DNA of 64,000 nucleotides from Microdochium bolleyi (taxonomy: Eukaryota; Ascomycota; Sordariomycetes; Xylariales; Microdochiaceae): contig KQ964261.1 in assembly GCA_001566295.1 (NCBI GenBank), positions 593,754 to 657,753 on the forward strand. Direction: 5' to 3'. How positions within the stretch are numbered: the first letter of the stretch is position 1; the number at the start of each line of letters is the position of its first letter. Under the pieces are notes generated by a model. That model was given only the letters and a program-made list of their open reading frames with translations, was not told where the DNA came from and did no database searches. A program made the translations under genes and the position numbers. This document shows, one piece after another, positions 33,423-42,012 of this stretch.

Positions 33423-34985
33423 TCACTCCACCCCGGTAATCTCCCGCTTGGGGGCATCCTTGAGCAGGTCAAGAGAGTGGTAGTAGTCGCTCGCCTCTTT
33501 CGCCCTGGCCTTGTCCTCCGCCACCCGCGCGAGCAGGCCCTTGGTCAGCGGGTGCGCCGAGAAGCGGTCGGGTAACTTGTCCCAGACGGCCGGGTCGGTA
33601 CTCTGGGCCGACATGACACCGCAGATGGTGCGCGCGTACTCGGTAAAGAGGAAGGTGCGAGACGACTCGACCATGATAGTCATCTGGTTTTCGAGGATAC
33701 GTCGCGGCTCGTTGGCTTGGAGTACCGCCTCGAGCACGTACTCGTCGCCAAATCCGCCGTGGGGTGTGTGCCCTCCCTCGTAGCTGCACCCGCCGGGCTG
33801 AAACTCGTCCGAACGACCAAGTCCGGCGCCGTAGATGCAAGCGAGCAGCTCCGAGGCCGAGTTGCGGTGGAAGTACGGCGGTCGGAACGAGTTGGTCGCT
33901 ACGTCCCAGCGGGGGCCGAACCATAGGTAGTCGGCGAGCGGCGAGTGCGGGTCGTGTGAGCGCGCTGTAAGCACTGTATTTACGCTCGGATCCGTATGGT
34001 CGATGCTCGTGGCGTTTTGTGAGGCAAACTTGGTCAGGTCGTACTTGTAGGGCAAGCAGTTGCCGTGCCAGGCTACGACATCAAAGGGGCTGTGGTTCTG
34101 CTCGATGGCCATGTGCCTGCCGTTGTTCTTAACCACGACGGTGAAGCTGACGTGCAGGTTCGCATCAATATGCGCCGTCGGATACAGGAAGTCGCGCGGG
34201 TTGGCGAGGCCGTGGCCACCCAGAGGCCCCAGGTCGGGCAGCTCCCAAATGGCGCCCCAGACCTCGGCGACGTGGCCCCTTGCCCGCGTAGTCCCTGGAC
34301 CCAGGCCGATACGGAAGCGGACGCCGCGCGGGATAACAATTATCTCGCCAGGCTGCGCGAATAGCCGGCCCATCTCTGTCTGGATGTCGAGGATGCCGAG
34401 CTGAGGGGTGATGAGGAAGTCGCCGTCCGTGTTGCAGTAGGCCCGGTTCTCCATGGAGCTGTTGACCATGTACACGTAAAGTGCCAACCCCTGACGCAGG
34501 TTAGGGTCGCCGCTGCCACAGAGCGTGTGTAAGCCGTCGGCGAAATCAATCTTGTCGCCATCCGCCGCCGGGAGCGGAAACGGCGACCACTCGGCCTGCT
34601 GCGGCAAGGTCTCGACCGCCGGGTTCAACGAGAGGAAGCAATTCTCAATGTGCGACTTGTTGTCCTTGAGCTCTCTGTAGCCGCGGTGGGCGGCCGAGGG
34701 GCGGGCGCGGTACATGTAAGTGCTCATGTTGACGGCGCGCGGCGCCGCAAAGGCTGAGGCGGTGATGCCCTCGGTGTACAGGCCGAAGCCGCGGTCCTGG
34801 GGGTTGTTCTGAGCGACGGGAAGCGCGCCGGGTATCACCTCGGACTGGTGCCGGTTACCCCATCCGGCAAGGTACTCGTACGGATCATTCTCGCGAGTCG
34901 GCTTGGTACGCTGGAGGTCTGTGTAGTGGAAGACCTTCTGAGGGTCCGTGGCAGGTTCCCGCTTCTTGATGACGGCCACAGTCAT
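33423..34985 (-). CDS. Homogentisate 1,2-dioxygenase-like ring-cleavage enzyme
   Basis: Intronless cupin-fold dioxygenase of 520 residues, longer than the roughly 445 of typical homogentisate dioxygenase. The ATG at 34985 is chosen because in-frame sequence upstream starts with TTG. The family core is clear: AGWGNRHQSE, QNNPQDRGFGLY, DVVAWHGNCLPYKY and FGPRWDVATNSFRPPYFHRN. Iron ligands are conserved (His373 and Glu379 in HRNSASE, His409 in HTPHG), as is the base His in SIDHTDPS. In contrast, the substrate loop that in true homogentisate dioxygenases carries a Tyr (HYEAK-like, from memory) reads YGAGLGRSDEF here, and SLHSxMxPHGPD becomes SYEGGHTPHGG. No maleylacetoacetate isomerase or fumarylacetoacetase gene is nearby. 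The ring-cleavage chemistry is likely kept; homogentisate as the substrate is doubtful. Confidence 0.88.
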   Translation of the reverse strand: MTVAVIKKREPATDPQKVFHYTDLQRTKPTRENDPYEYLAGWGNRHQSEVIPGALPVAQNNPQDRGFGLYTEGITASAFAAPRAVNMSTYMYRARPSAAHRGYRELKDNKSHIENCFLSLNPAVETLPQQAEWSPFPLPAADGDKIDFADGLHTLCGSGDPNLRQGLALYVYMVNSSMENRAYCNTDGDFLITPQLGILDIQTEMGRLFAQPGEIIVIPRGVRFRIGLGPGTTRARGHVAEVWGAIWELPDLGPLGGHGLANPRDFLYPTAHIDANLHVSFTVVVKNNGRHMAIEQNHSPFDVVAWHGNCLPYKYDLTKFASQNATSIDHTDPSVNTVLTARSHDPHSPLADYLWFGPRWDVATNSFRPPYFHRNSASELLACIYGAGLGRSDEFQPGGCSYEGGHTPHGGFGDEYVLEAVLQANEPRRILENQMTIMVESSRTFLFTEYARTICGVMSAQSTDPAVWDKLPDRFSAHPLTKGLLARVAEDKARAKEASDYYHSLDLLKDAPKREITGVE

Positions 34986-35183
34986 GTTGGCGATGTGTGG
35001 CAGTATTAGGGCGAGTTGCAATCACAAGCTGTTGCAGGAATCAAGGCTTGAGATATTGGAAAGCTCATCCTGATGCCGACACGAGCCACACCAGGGAACA
35101 CGCCTCCAATTATCATGTTCAACTAGCGTAAGGGGTCTCACCCTCCTCCTTCCAGGTCTGTTACTAGTGTGAGAAGGTTCGCG

Positions 35184-35195
35184 AGCGTCCCACAT
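35184..35195 (-). promoter_or_regulatory. Extended motif ATGTGGGACGCT, inverted copy 3
   Basis: AGCGTCCCACAT on the + strand, about 200 nt upstream of the dioxygenase start. Confidence 0.5.
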
Positions 35196-35253
35196 TGTTC
35201 ACGAGAGCAAGTGTGAGTGCACAAGGAGAGCGGTGTCAGTAGAGTGCGGAGTA

Positions 35254-35261
35254 TCCCACAT
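35254..35261 (-). promoter_or_regulatory. ATGTGGGA motif, inverted
   Basis: TCCCACAT on the + strand, 59 bp beyond the extended copy; 311 nt before the cycloisomerase start. Confidence 0.45.
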
Positions 35262-35571
35262 GCTTGCGCCGCCCCCTTCTCCACCTCCACGACAACCCCT
35301 ACATCATCATGCGGGGGAGGCAATGCTGGTCGGGCTTCCGCAGACGAGCTCGACTCCGCGTTGAACTGGGTCCGTAAGATCTCGGCAGTTCATAACCGAG
35401 ACTTCCGTGTCCAGTCATTGCATCCAGTATCATCCGAGCCGAGATCGACACTGGGAACTGCGTAGTCGGAGGCATCGTAGACACACAGATCTCGCTATCC
35501 CAGTTCCAGCCCACAGCTCACCGCCATTGTGCCATCTCCAAAATATCGTTCCAAGAATCCAGTAGCCCACG

Positions 35572-37165
35572 ATGATGCGCAAGGCCTTTCTGCGCTCGCC
35601 GAGAACAGCAGGACGTATTGCAAGCCGGGCTGTGACGACCAGCAGGGCACTCGTCCGGCGACCACTCGCAGCAGTCGCCATGCAGACGCCGCGCCGGCAC
35701 ATTGGCAGTATCAGCGCCTTTGACTCCGTCATCTTTCGCAACCTGTTTGGCACAGAAGAGATTCGCAGTGTATGTCCGTCCCATGTCCTGCGATTAGCCC
35801 TCCGGAACTCTCTGGCCTCTCTTTACAAGTACTCACGCGAGGGGGGCTCTCCACCACCAGGTCTTCAGTGACGAGGCATATATCAGCCGTTGCGTCGAGG
35901 TCGAGGCCGCGCTCGCTCGGGCGCAGTCAAGAGTGGGCGTGATCCCCGCCGACATGGGCGCTGCGATCACAGCTAAAGCATCCGCCTCGGCCCTCGACAT
36001 GGACCGGCTGCGCGAGGAGACGGACGTCGTGGGGTACCCGATTCTGCCCCTCGTGCGACAGCTCAACGACATGGTCGGCGCCGAGACGGCGGGTAAGTAC
36101 CTGCACTGGGGCGCGACGACGCAGGACATAATGGACACGGCTGTCGTGCTGCAGATGAAGGCCGGGCTCGAGGTCGTGGAGGCCAAGCTGGCCGGCGTGG
36201 TTGCGGCGCTGGAGCGGCTGGCGGCGGAGCACCGTGACACGCCCATGGCCGGCCGCACGCACCTCCAGCACGCGCTGCCCGTCACGCTGGGCTACAAGGC
36301 GGCCGTGTGGCTGTCGGGCCTGCAGCGTCACCAGCAACGCCTGCGCGAGCTGCGGCCGCGTGCCCTCATGGTGCAATACGGCGGCGCGGCGGGCACGCTG
36401 GCCTCGCTGGGTGACGGACCCGAGGGGCTCGCAGTCCGAAAGGAGCTGGCCGCCGAGTTGGCGCTCGAAGACCCCGTCATCACGTGGCACGTGGCTCGCG
36501 ATGGCGTGGCCGAGGTGGTCAACTTCCTCGCGCTCGTGGGCGGCACGCTGGGCAAGATCGCGCTCGACCTCATCATCATGTCGTCCAACGAGCTGGGCGA
36601 GGTGGCCGAGCCCTTTGTGCCGCACAGGGGCGCCTCATCGACCATGCCGCAGAAGCGCAACCCCATCTCGAGTGAGGTTATTCTCGCAGCCTCCAAAGTT
36701 CTGCGCTCGCACGCTGGGCTGGTGCTCGATGGCATGGTCGCCGACTTTGAGCGCGCCTCGGGGCCCTGGCACCTCGAGTGGGTGGCTGTCCCCGAGGCCT
36801 TTGTCGCTGCCGTGGGCGCCCTGCACCAGGCCGAGTTTGCCCTCGCCGGGCTTGACGTACACGCCGACAATCTGGCGGCAAACCTGCGGTCCACGCGGGG
36901 GCTCATCGTAGGCGAGGCTGTGATGATGAGGCTCGCGACACACATCGGCCGGCAGGACGCACACGATGTCGTGTACCAGGCTTGCAAGGAGACGATCGAG
37001 GGCCCAGCGGATGGCACGTTGCTGGCAAGCTTACAGCGGGACCCTCGCGTCACGGACGTCATTGCGGTCGAGGAGCTCGAGAACCTGTGTGACCCGACAA
37101 AGTACTTGGGTTCAGCGCAGAAAATGGTGGACCAGACGTTGGCGTATGGAAAAGGAGGCAAGTAG
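35572..37165 (+). CDS. PcaB-like 3-carboxymuconate cycloisomerase (fumarase/aspartase superfamily), probably mitochondrial
   Basis: 500 residues in two exons, 35572-35769 and 35861-37165. The body matches bacterial-type 3-carboxy-cis,cis-muconate cycloisomerase: SAFDSVIFRNLFGTEEIR at the start, YLHWGATTQDIMDTA, AGRTHLQHALPVTLG and the superfamily signature ASSTMPQKRNP around residue 328. It is not the beta-propeller enzyme that fungi normally use in the protocatechuate pathway. The roughly 45 residues before the conserved start (MMRKAFLRSPRTAGRIASR and following) are rich in Arg, Ser and Ala and lack acidic residues, like a mitochondrial presequence. An internal Met at residue 37 could start a cytosolic form. 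It is head to head with the dioxygenase and tail to tail with the CoA-transferase. Adenylosuccinate-lyase-like activity is a less likely alternative. Confidence 0.85.
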
Positions 37166-37337
37166 TCTATGTATCGGATACAGCTGTCGAGTACAAAGAA
37201 TCAACGCATCATAGAGAGCTTGTTATCAGAGCAGGCAGAGTGGTTTCTGGGCAAGTGGTAGAAAATGTCTCGGTGTGACTATTTGTGAGATTGTTCGTCA
37301 ACATGGTTGGTGACCAGAATCTCCTGACGTGGAATAT

Positions 37338-38957
37338 CTAGATCTGATAGGTCTTAAAGTCGTCCGCCACCTTGAACGGCGCCTGCGTCATCTTCTCCAG
37401 CTGCTCCATGGTCGTGTCCTCGTGAAGCTCGCGCAGGACCAGGCCGTCCACTGGATCGCAGTCAAAGACGGCTATGTCCGTGATGATCTTAGACACGCAC
37501 CGCTGGCCCGTGAGCGGGAACGTGCACTCGCGCAGGATCTTGGGGTTGCCCTTCTTGTCTACGTGCTCCATGGTGACCACGACCATTGTCTTCTCCGGGC
37601 TGGCTACCAGGTCCATCGCACCGCCAATGCCCTTGACTTTGCCCGGGAGCATAAAGTTAGCGAGGTCCCCCCGCATACTGACCTGCAGCGCGCCGAGCAT
37701 AGTCAGGCTGATACGGCCCGCGCGGATCATACCGAAGCTCTCGTGACTGCCGAAGACCGAGGCGCCAGGGTTGAGCGTGACCGTCTCCTTGCCTGGGTTG
37801 ATGAGGTCCGGGTCCGCCTCGTCGGCCGTCCGCGGGTACCTGCCCATCCCAAGGATACCGTTCTCGGACTGCAGTACAACCTCGATGCCCTCGGGCACGA
37901 GCGCGGGTGTCGCCAGCGGAATTCCGATCCCAAGGTTGACGTACATGCCGTCTTTCAGCTCCTTGGACGCCCGTCTGACGATTCTCTCCCTGCGCTCCGC
38001 GGCGCCGCCACTGCTGCTCGACCCAGAGCCGGCCGCTGCTTGTTTGACCACGTCTTCGGCGCTCTTGGCTAGCGTGAGCTTCTCGATGCGCTTGGGCTCT
38101 GTGCTTTGTACTACAGCATCGACGTAGATGCCCTGCACGTGCACGTGCTCGGGCGCGAGTTCGCCCACGTCGACAATCTCGTCAGCCTCGACAATCGTCA
38201 AAGCCGCGTTCTTGGCCATGACCTCGTTGAAGTTGTTCTGCGCGGTCCGGAACGTGCAATTTCCTAGTCGGTCTGCCTTGTGCACCCTGACGAGCGCTAC
38301 GTCGCCAAAGATGCTCTCCTCCATAACATATTTCTTGCCGCGGAACTCGCGCGTCTCTTTCGCCTGGCTCATCAGCGCCGGCGCACCATCCGGACCGAAC
38401 CGCACGGGCAGCTCCCCACGCTGCACCACGGTCCCATACGCCGCAGGCGTGTAAAACGCGGGCACCCCCGCCGCGCCTGCCGCGCACTTCTCGGCAATGG
38501 TACCTTGTGGGGTGAGCTCGACGTCTAGCTCGCCCTCCAGGTACATCTTCTCGAACGTCTTGTTCTCGCCGATGAAGGAGGCGATCATCTTGCTGATCTG
38601 CCGCGTTTCGAGCAACTTGCCGAGTCCGACACCCGGCATCCCTGCGTTGTTTGACACGACGATGAGGCCGTTGAGCTGCTCGCGCCCGCGCGCGGCGATG
38701 GCGCTGATGAGCGTGCTTGGCACCCCCGAGAAACCGAACCCGCCGACTAGCACGGTCGAGCCACTCCTGATCTGCGAGATGGCGTGCGCGGCGGAGGGGA
38801 CAATCTTCTGAATGATGAGCCGGGCAGGAGTGCTGCTGAAAAGGCGTGCCCGCGGGTGCGATGATGACGAAGGTGTCGGTGCTCGGAGCTGGTCAGCAGC
38901 GAGCAGCGGTAAACGTAAGCCACCGCGACGGGGGCATAAGATAGACATTGCCGCCAT
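37338..38957 (-). CDS. 3-oxoacid (3-oxoadipate or acetoacetate) CoA-transferase, mitochondrial
   Basis: Intronless 539-residue enzyme with fused alpha and beta halves, as in eukaryotic succinyl-CoA:3-oxoacid CoA-transferase. It transfers CoA from succinyl-CoA to a 3-oxoacid. The glycine loop GGFGFSGVPSTLI opens the alpha half, a GSGSSSSGGAAERRER linker joins the halves, and the beta half carries SENGILGMGRYP with the thioester-forming Glu365 and the GIGGAMDLV segment. The N-terminus (MAAMSILCPRRGGLRLPLL... RARLFSSTPARL) looks like a cleavable mitochondrial presequence. Beside a thiolase and a maleylacetate-reductase-like gene, 3-oxoadipate is the likely acceptor, but the family also includes the ketone-body enzyme and the two cannot be separated by eye. 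Confidence 0.9.
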   Translation of the reverse strand: MAAMSILCPRRGGLRLPLLAADQLRAPTPSSSSHPRARLFSSTPARLIIQKIVPSAAHAISQIRSGSTVLVGGFGFSGVPSTLISAIAARGREQLNGLIVVSNNAGMPGVGLGKLLETRQISKMIASFIGENKTFEKMYLEGELDVELTPQGTIAEKCAAGAAGVPAFYTPAAYGTVVQRGELPVRFGPDGAPALMSQAKETREFRGKKYVMEESIFGDVALVRVHKADRLGNCTFRTAQNNFNEVMAKNAALTIVEADEIVDVGELAPEHVHVQGIYVDAVVQSTEPKRIEKLTLAKSAEDVVKQAAAGSGSSSSGGAAERRERIVRRASKELKDGMYVNLGIGIPLATPALVPEGIEVVLQSENGILGMGRYPRTADEADPDLINPGKETVTLNPGASVFGSHESFGMIRAGRISLTMLGALQVSMRGDLANFMLPGKVKGIGGAMDLVASPEKTMVVVTMEHVDKKGNPKILRECTFPLTGQRCVSKIITDIAVFDCDPVDGLVLRELHEDTTMEQLEKMTQAPFKVADDFKTYQI

Positions 38958-39255
38958 GGTTTGCTGCTGTGGAATTTTCGCCTGTAAGGTTAGCGAGAGT
39001 CGGGATCTCCAACTTTGCGAGGTGTCTCACCGTCCACGCAAACTGGGGTGAGTGGCGATACCTTGATGAGTGCACTTCCGGGTTCTCCCTATGCCGAGCG
39101 GGTTCAGCCGAGGTGACAGTTAAACTGCTCCTCGATGTTCTTCTCGCCAGCTGTCCAGGGTTCCCCGATAATTGTTGCCAGCATCTTGATCCCGGCTGTT
39201 CTGCAATACGCACCCTAGGGCACTCCGTACAGTACAGGAGGGTACGCGTGGTCTA

Positions 39256-39263
39256 TCCCACAT
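39256..39263 (-). promoter_or_regulatory. ATGTGGGA motif, inverted, CoA-transferase promoter
   Basis: TCCCACAT on the + strand, about 300 nt from the 3-oxoacid CoA-transferase start. Confidence 0.45.
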
Positions 39264-39328
39264 ACATTTTGGAGAATGCGGGGAAGAACCCCTGTCTCCA
39301 CCACATGAACCCTGCACTGGCCTTGTCG

Positions 39329-39336
39329 ATGTGGGG
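39329..39336 (+). promoter_or_regulatory. ATGTGGGG motif, CoA-transferase promoter
   Basis: Exact ATGTGGGG 300 nt upstream of the family III CoA-transferase start. Confidence 0.5.
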
Positions 39337-39628
39337 TGATGTGGTGACAACTTTAATGCGATGGTGCGGAGTAAGTGCAGGTGGGAGGGGTCCACGGGGG
39401 TCCGATCCACACCGTCTTTGTCCCCGGTCGTCGGGGTTGGGGTCCGGTTGTCCAAGCCGAAGGGCACACCAACGGGGGAGCAGAGCGGTGCAAAGCTGGC
39501 CCGGCAACTCCCACCGACGACGGGATCTTCGAGTCGCGGGGTCCGATCTTCGGTCTCCTCCTTGGCCATCAGCTTGTTCCGTTCTACCCGTGTCACACCC
39601 CCAGAAACATCAGGTAACCGACGTCACG

Positions 39629-41444
39629 ATGAGAAGAAGCCTGCTCCGGAATAGGGCACTTGTATCGCTGCTTCATCCATGGAGAGATCCGGTGGGGAGA
39701 CAGTTGATACAATGGAAGCACATGAAATCCGCATCGGCAAGAGGTCTGGCGTCCTCCTCGAAACCAGTGGCTAGGTTGCCGTTGGAGGGCATCAAGGTGC
39801 TGGACATGTCGAGAGTGTTGGCAGGAGTGAGTTCCCTCATCGCGCACGCAGTCGCCGCTGATGCATTCCGCTACCAGAGCTCACCTGGAACTGATAATGT
39901 CGAGCCCACAGCCATATTGTACACAAATCCTTGGTGATCTTGGGTATGTCGGCCAAACCCGGTGCGAACACAAGGGACAAAGAATCAGAAGCAAATTCTT
40001 TTTTGTTTGATCCTGACTGACCATGCCAACACTCTCACCTAGTGCCCAAGTATGGAAGATTGAACACCCGACCCGCGGCGACGACACAAGAGCATGGGGG
40101 CCCCCGTACGCGCCCTACCTCAAGGCTGAGCAGCACGAAGGCGGGAGCGGCAGCGACGGTGCGGCCGGCGAGAGCGCATACTACCTCTCGGTCAATCGCA
40201 ACAAGAAGTCGCTTGCAATCTCGTTTAAGGACCCTGCGGGAGCGCGCATCATCCGAGATCTCGCGGCGAAAGCCGACATCGTGGTGGAGAACTACCTACC
40301 GGGGACACTGAAGAAGTACGGCCTCGACTTCGACACACTGCGAGCTACCACGGCCAACCCGAAGCTCATATACGCCAGCATCACGGGGTATGGACAGACG
40401 GGGCCTTATAGCGACCGCGCAGGCTTCGACGTCATGGTCGAGGCCGAGATGGGCCTCATGCATATCACGGGCTCGCGGGACGGCCCGCCCGTAAAAGTCG
40501 GCGTCGCGGTCACAGACCTGACGACGGGCATGTACGCCGCCAATAGCATTCTCGCAGCGCTGCTCGAACGCGCGGTCTCGGGCCAAGGGCAGTACCTCGA
40601 CGTGTGCCTGAGCGACTGTCAGGTCGCGACACTGTCCAACATGGCGCAGTCGGTGCTCGTTACCGGCAAAAGGGACACGGGAAGGTGGGGGACTTCGCAC
40701 CGTAAGTATTGTCCTGGCCGCGGTGCAATTTCGATGAATGACTCCTTGTTTTTGTTTTGTTTTCTTCGTCCATTTCATGTGCAGTTATGTATGAGGCGCT
40801 GCTAACAAGAGCGACAAAACAGCCTCCGTCGTGCCCTACCGCGCCTTCCGCACTAGCGACGGCGACTTCCTTGTCGGCGGCGCCAACGATCGGCTGTTTG
40901 GTATCCTGTGCGCTGGTCTCGGGGTGCCCGAATGGGCTGCGGACGAGCGATTCTCGACGAACCCGGCCCGCGTGGCGAACCGCGAGACACTGGAAAGGGC
41001 CATTGAGGACATCACTAGCACCAAGACAACGCGCGAGTGGCTGCAGATCTTTGAGGGGACGGGTCTGCCGTACGCCAAGGTCAACGACCTCAAGGACACC
41101 CTGGAGCACGAGCACGGTAAGCGCCTGCGTTTCTTGACACATACGCTAGGGTACCGACGTACTCTGGGCCGCGGAATCACGTTTTTGGCTGACTTGGAAT
41201 ATTAATTAAAATTGATGTAGTCCTAGCGCGAGGCATGGTGCAGGAGTTTGAGCACCCGGCGTGCGGCCCGCTCAAACTCATTAGCAGCCCGGTCAAGTAC
41301 TCGCGCACTCAGCCGAGCATCCGCTCCTTGCCACCGCTTCTGGGCCAGCACACAGACGAGATCCTGGCCGAGGTATTGGAGCTGGACGCCGCGGTGATCC
41401 AGAGCCTCAAGGATGACGCCGTGGTTGCACAGTCTGCTCGCTAA
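39629..41444 (+). CDS. Family III (CaiB/BaiF) acyl-CoA transferase, probably mitochondrial
   Basis: 468 residues from five exons: 39629-39826, 39912-39943, 40043-40701, 40823-41116 and 41221-41444. The second exon is only 32 nt; it supplies PYCTQILGDLG, the conserved stretch between the first beta strand and the VWKIEHP motif, and without it the frame is lost. Other motifs: NRNKKSLAISF, DIVVENYLPG, the GFDVMVEAEMGLMHITG loop, and VGVAVTDLTTG with Asp235 aligned to the catalytic Asp of formyl-CoA transferase. The N-terminus MRRSLLRNRALVSLLHPW is basic and amphipathic, consistent with mitochondrial import as in succinyl-CoA:glutarate CoA-transferase. It probably activates a dicarboxylic or aromatic acid. 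Why the cluster needs it besides the 3-oxoacid CoA-transferase is unclear. Confidence 0.88.
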
Positions 41445-42012
41445 TCATATTGATTGCCGTGGACTGATTATCAAATGCAGCGTGGTTGGGGAAGTAATTT
41501 CGAAAATGGTGTCTCGATGAATATTTGCCAAATATGGATGGATTTGGTCCTCACACATCCTTGGGTACTCCGGCTCGGTGCTTCCATAGACATAATAGAG
41601 TATCAACCAGGCTCTTTTTACAGTGGCTCGTGTTACGCGTTCCCGTGATTAATACCCGTGTTGGCGATATTGAGCAAGCGCTGTGGCAATAGGACTTCGG
41701 AGCCGAACCTTCCTCCATCATACGCTAGATATGCAGATCAGCTCAAACCAAGCCTATTTGGCACAGAACACTCACCCAAGGCATGCGCGCATGTGCCTGA
41801 CATCGGGTCACGATCTACGGCGCTCGAAGATCTCGAGTATCGTATGCGCCTACTGACGCCATTTTTGGGTGCTCAACGAGGTCCAGAGCAAGGCTGAAAC
41901 TTTGCACCCAGGTGATGTAGAGAAGCCAGGAAGTGCGTCACGTGTCTAGAAATTTGTTCGGTGTAGAGTTGATGAAACATTGCTCCAGCAATCTAAAATT
42001 CAGACATCTTGA
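41445..42012. other. Spacer between convergent genes
   Basis: 568 bp between the stops of the CoA-transferase and the thiolase; only short chance frames. Confidence 0.4.

Larger units (their letters stand above)
34986..35571. promoter_or_regulatory. Divergent promoter of dioxygenase and cycloisomerase
   Basis: 586 bp between the two start codons with two inverted copies of the cluster motif and a GCGGGG box near 35311. Confidence 0.55.
38958..39628. promoter_or_regulatory. Divergent promoter of the two CoA-transferases
   Basis: 671 bp, no gene supported. Two cluster motifs face each other at 39256-39263 and 39329-39336. Confidence 0.5.

Noticed and set aside
33423..34985. Standard homogentisate (tyrosine/phenylacetate) cluster
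   Set aside because: No maleylacetoacetate isomerase, fumarylacetoacetase or 4-hydroxyphenylpyruvate dioxygenase in the window, and the substrate loop differs.
34986..35021. Longer N-terminus for the dioxygenase
   Set aside because: The codon at 35021 is TTG; no ATG supports it.
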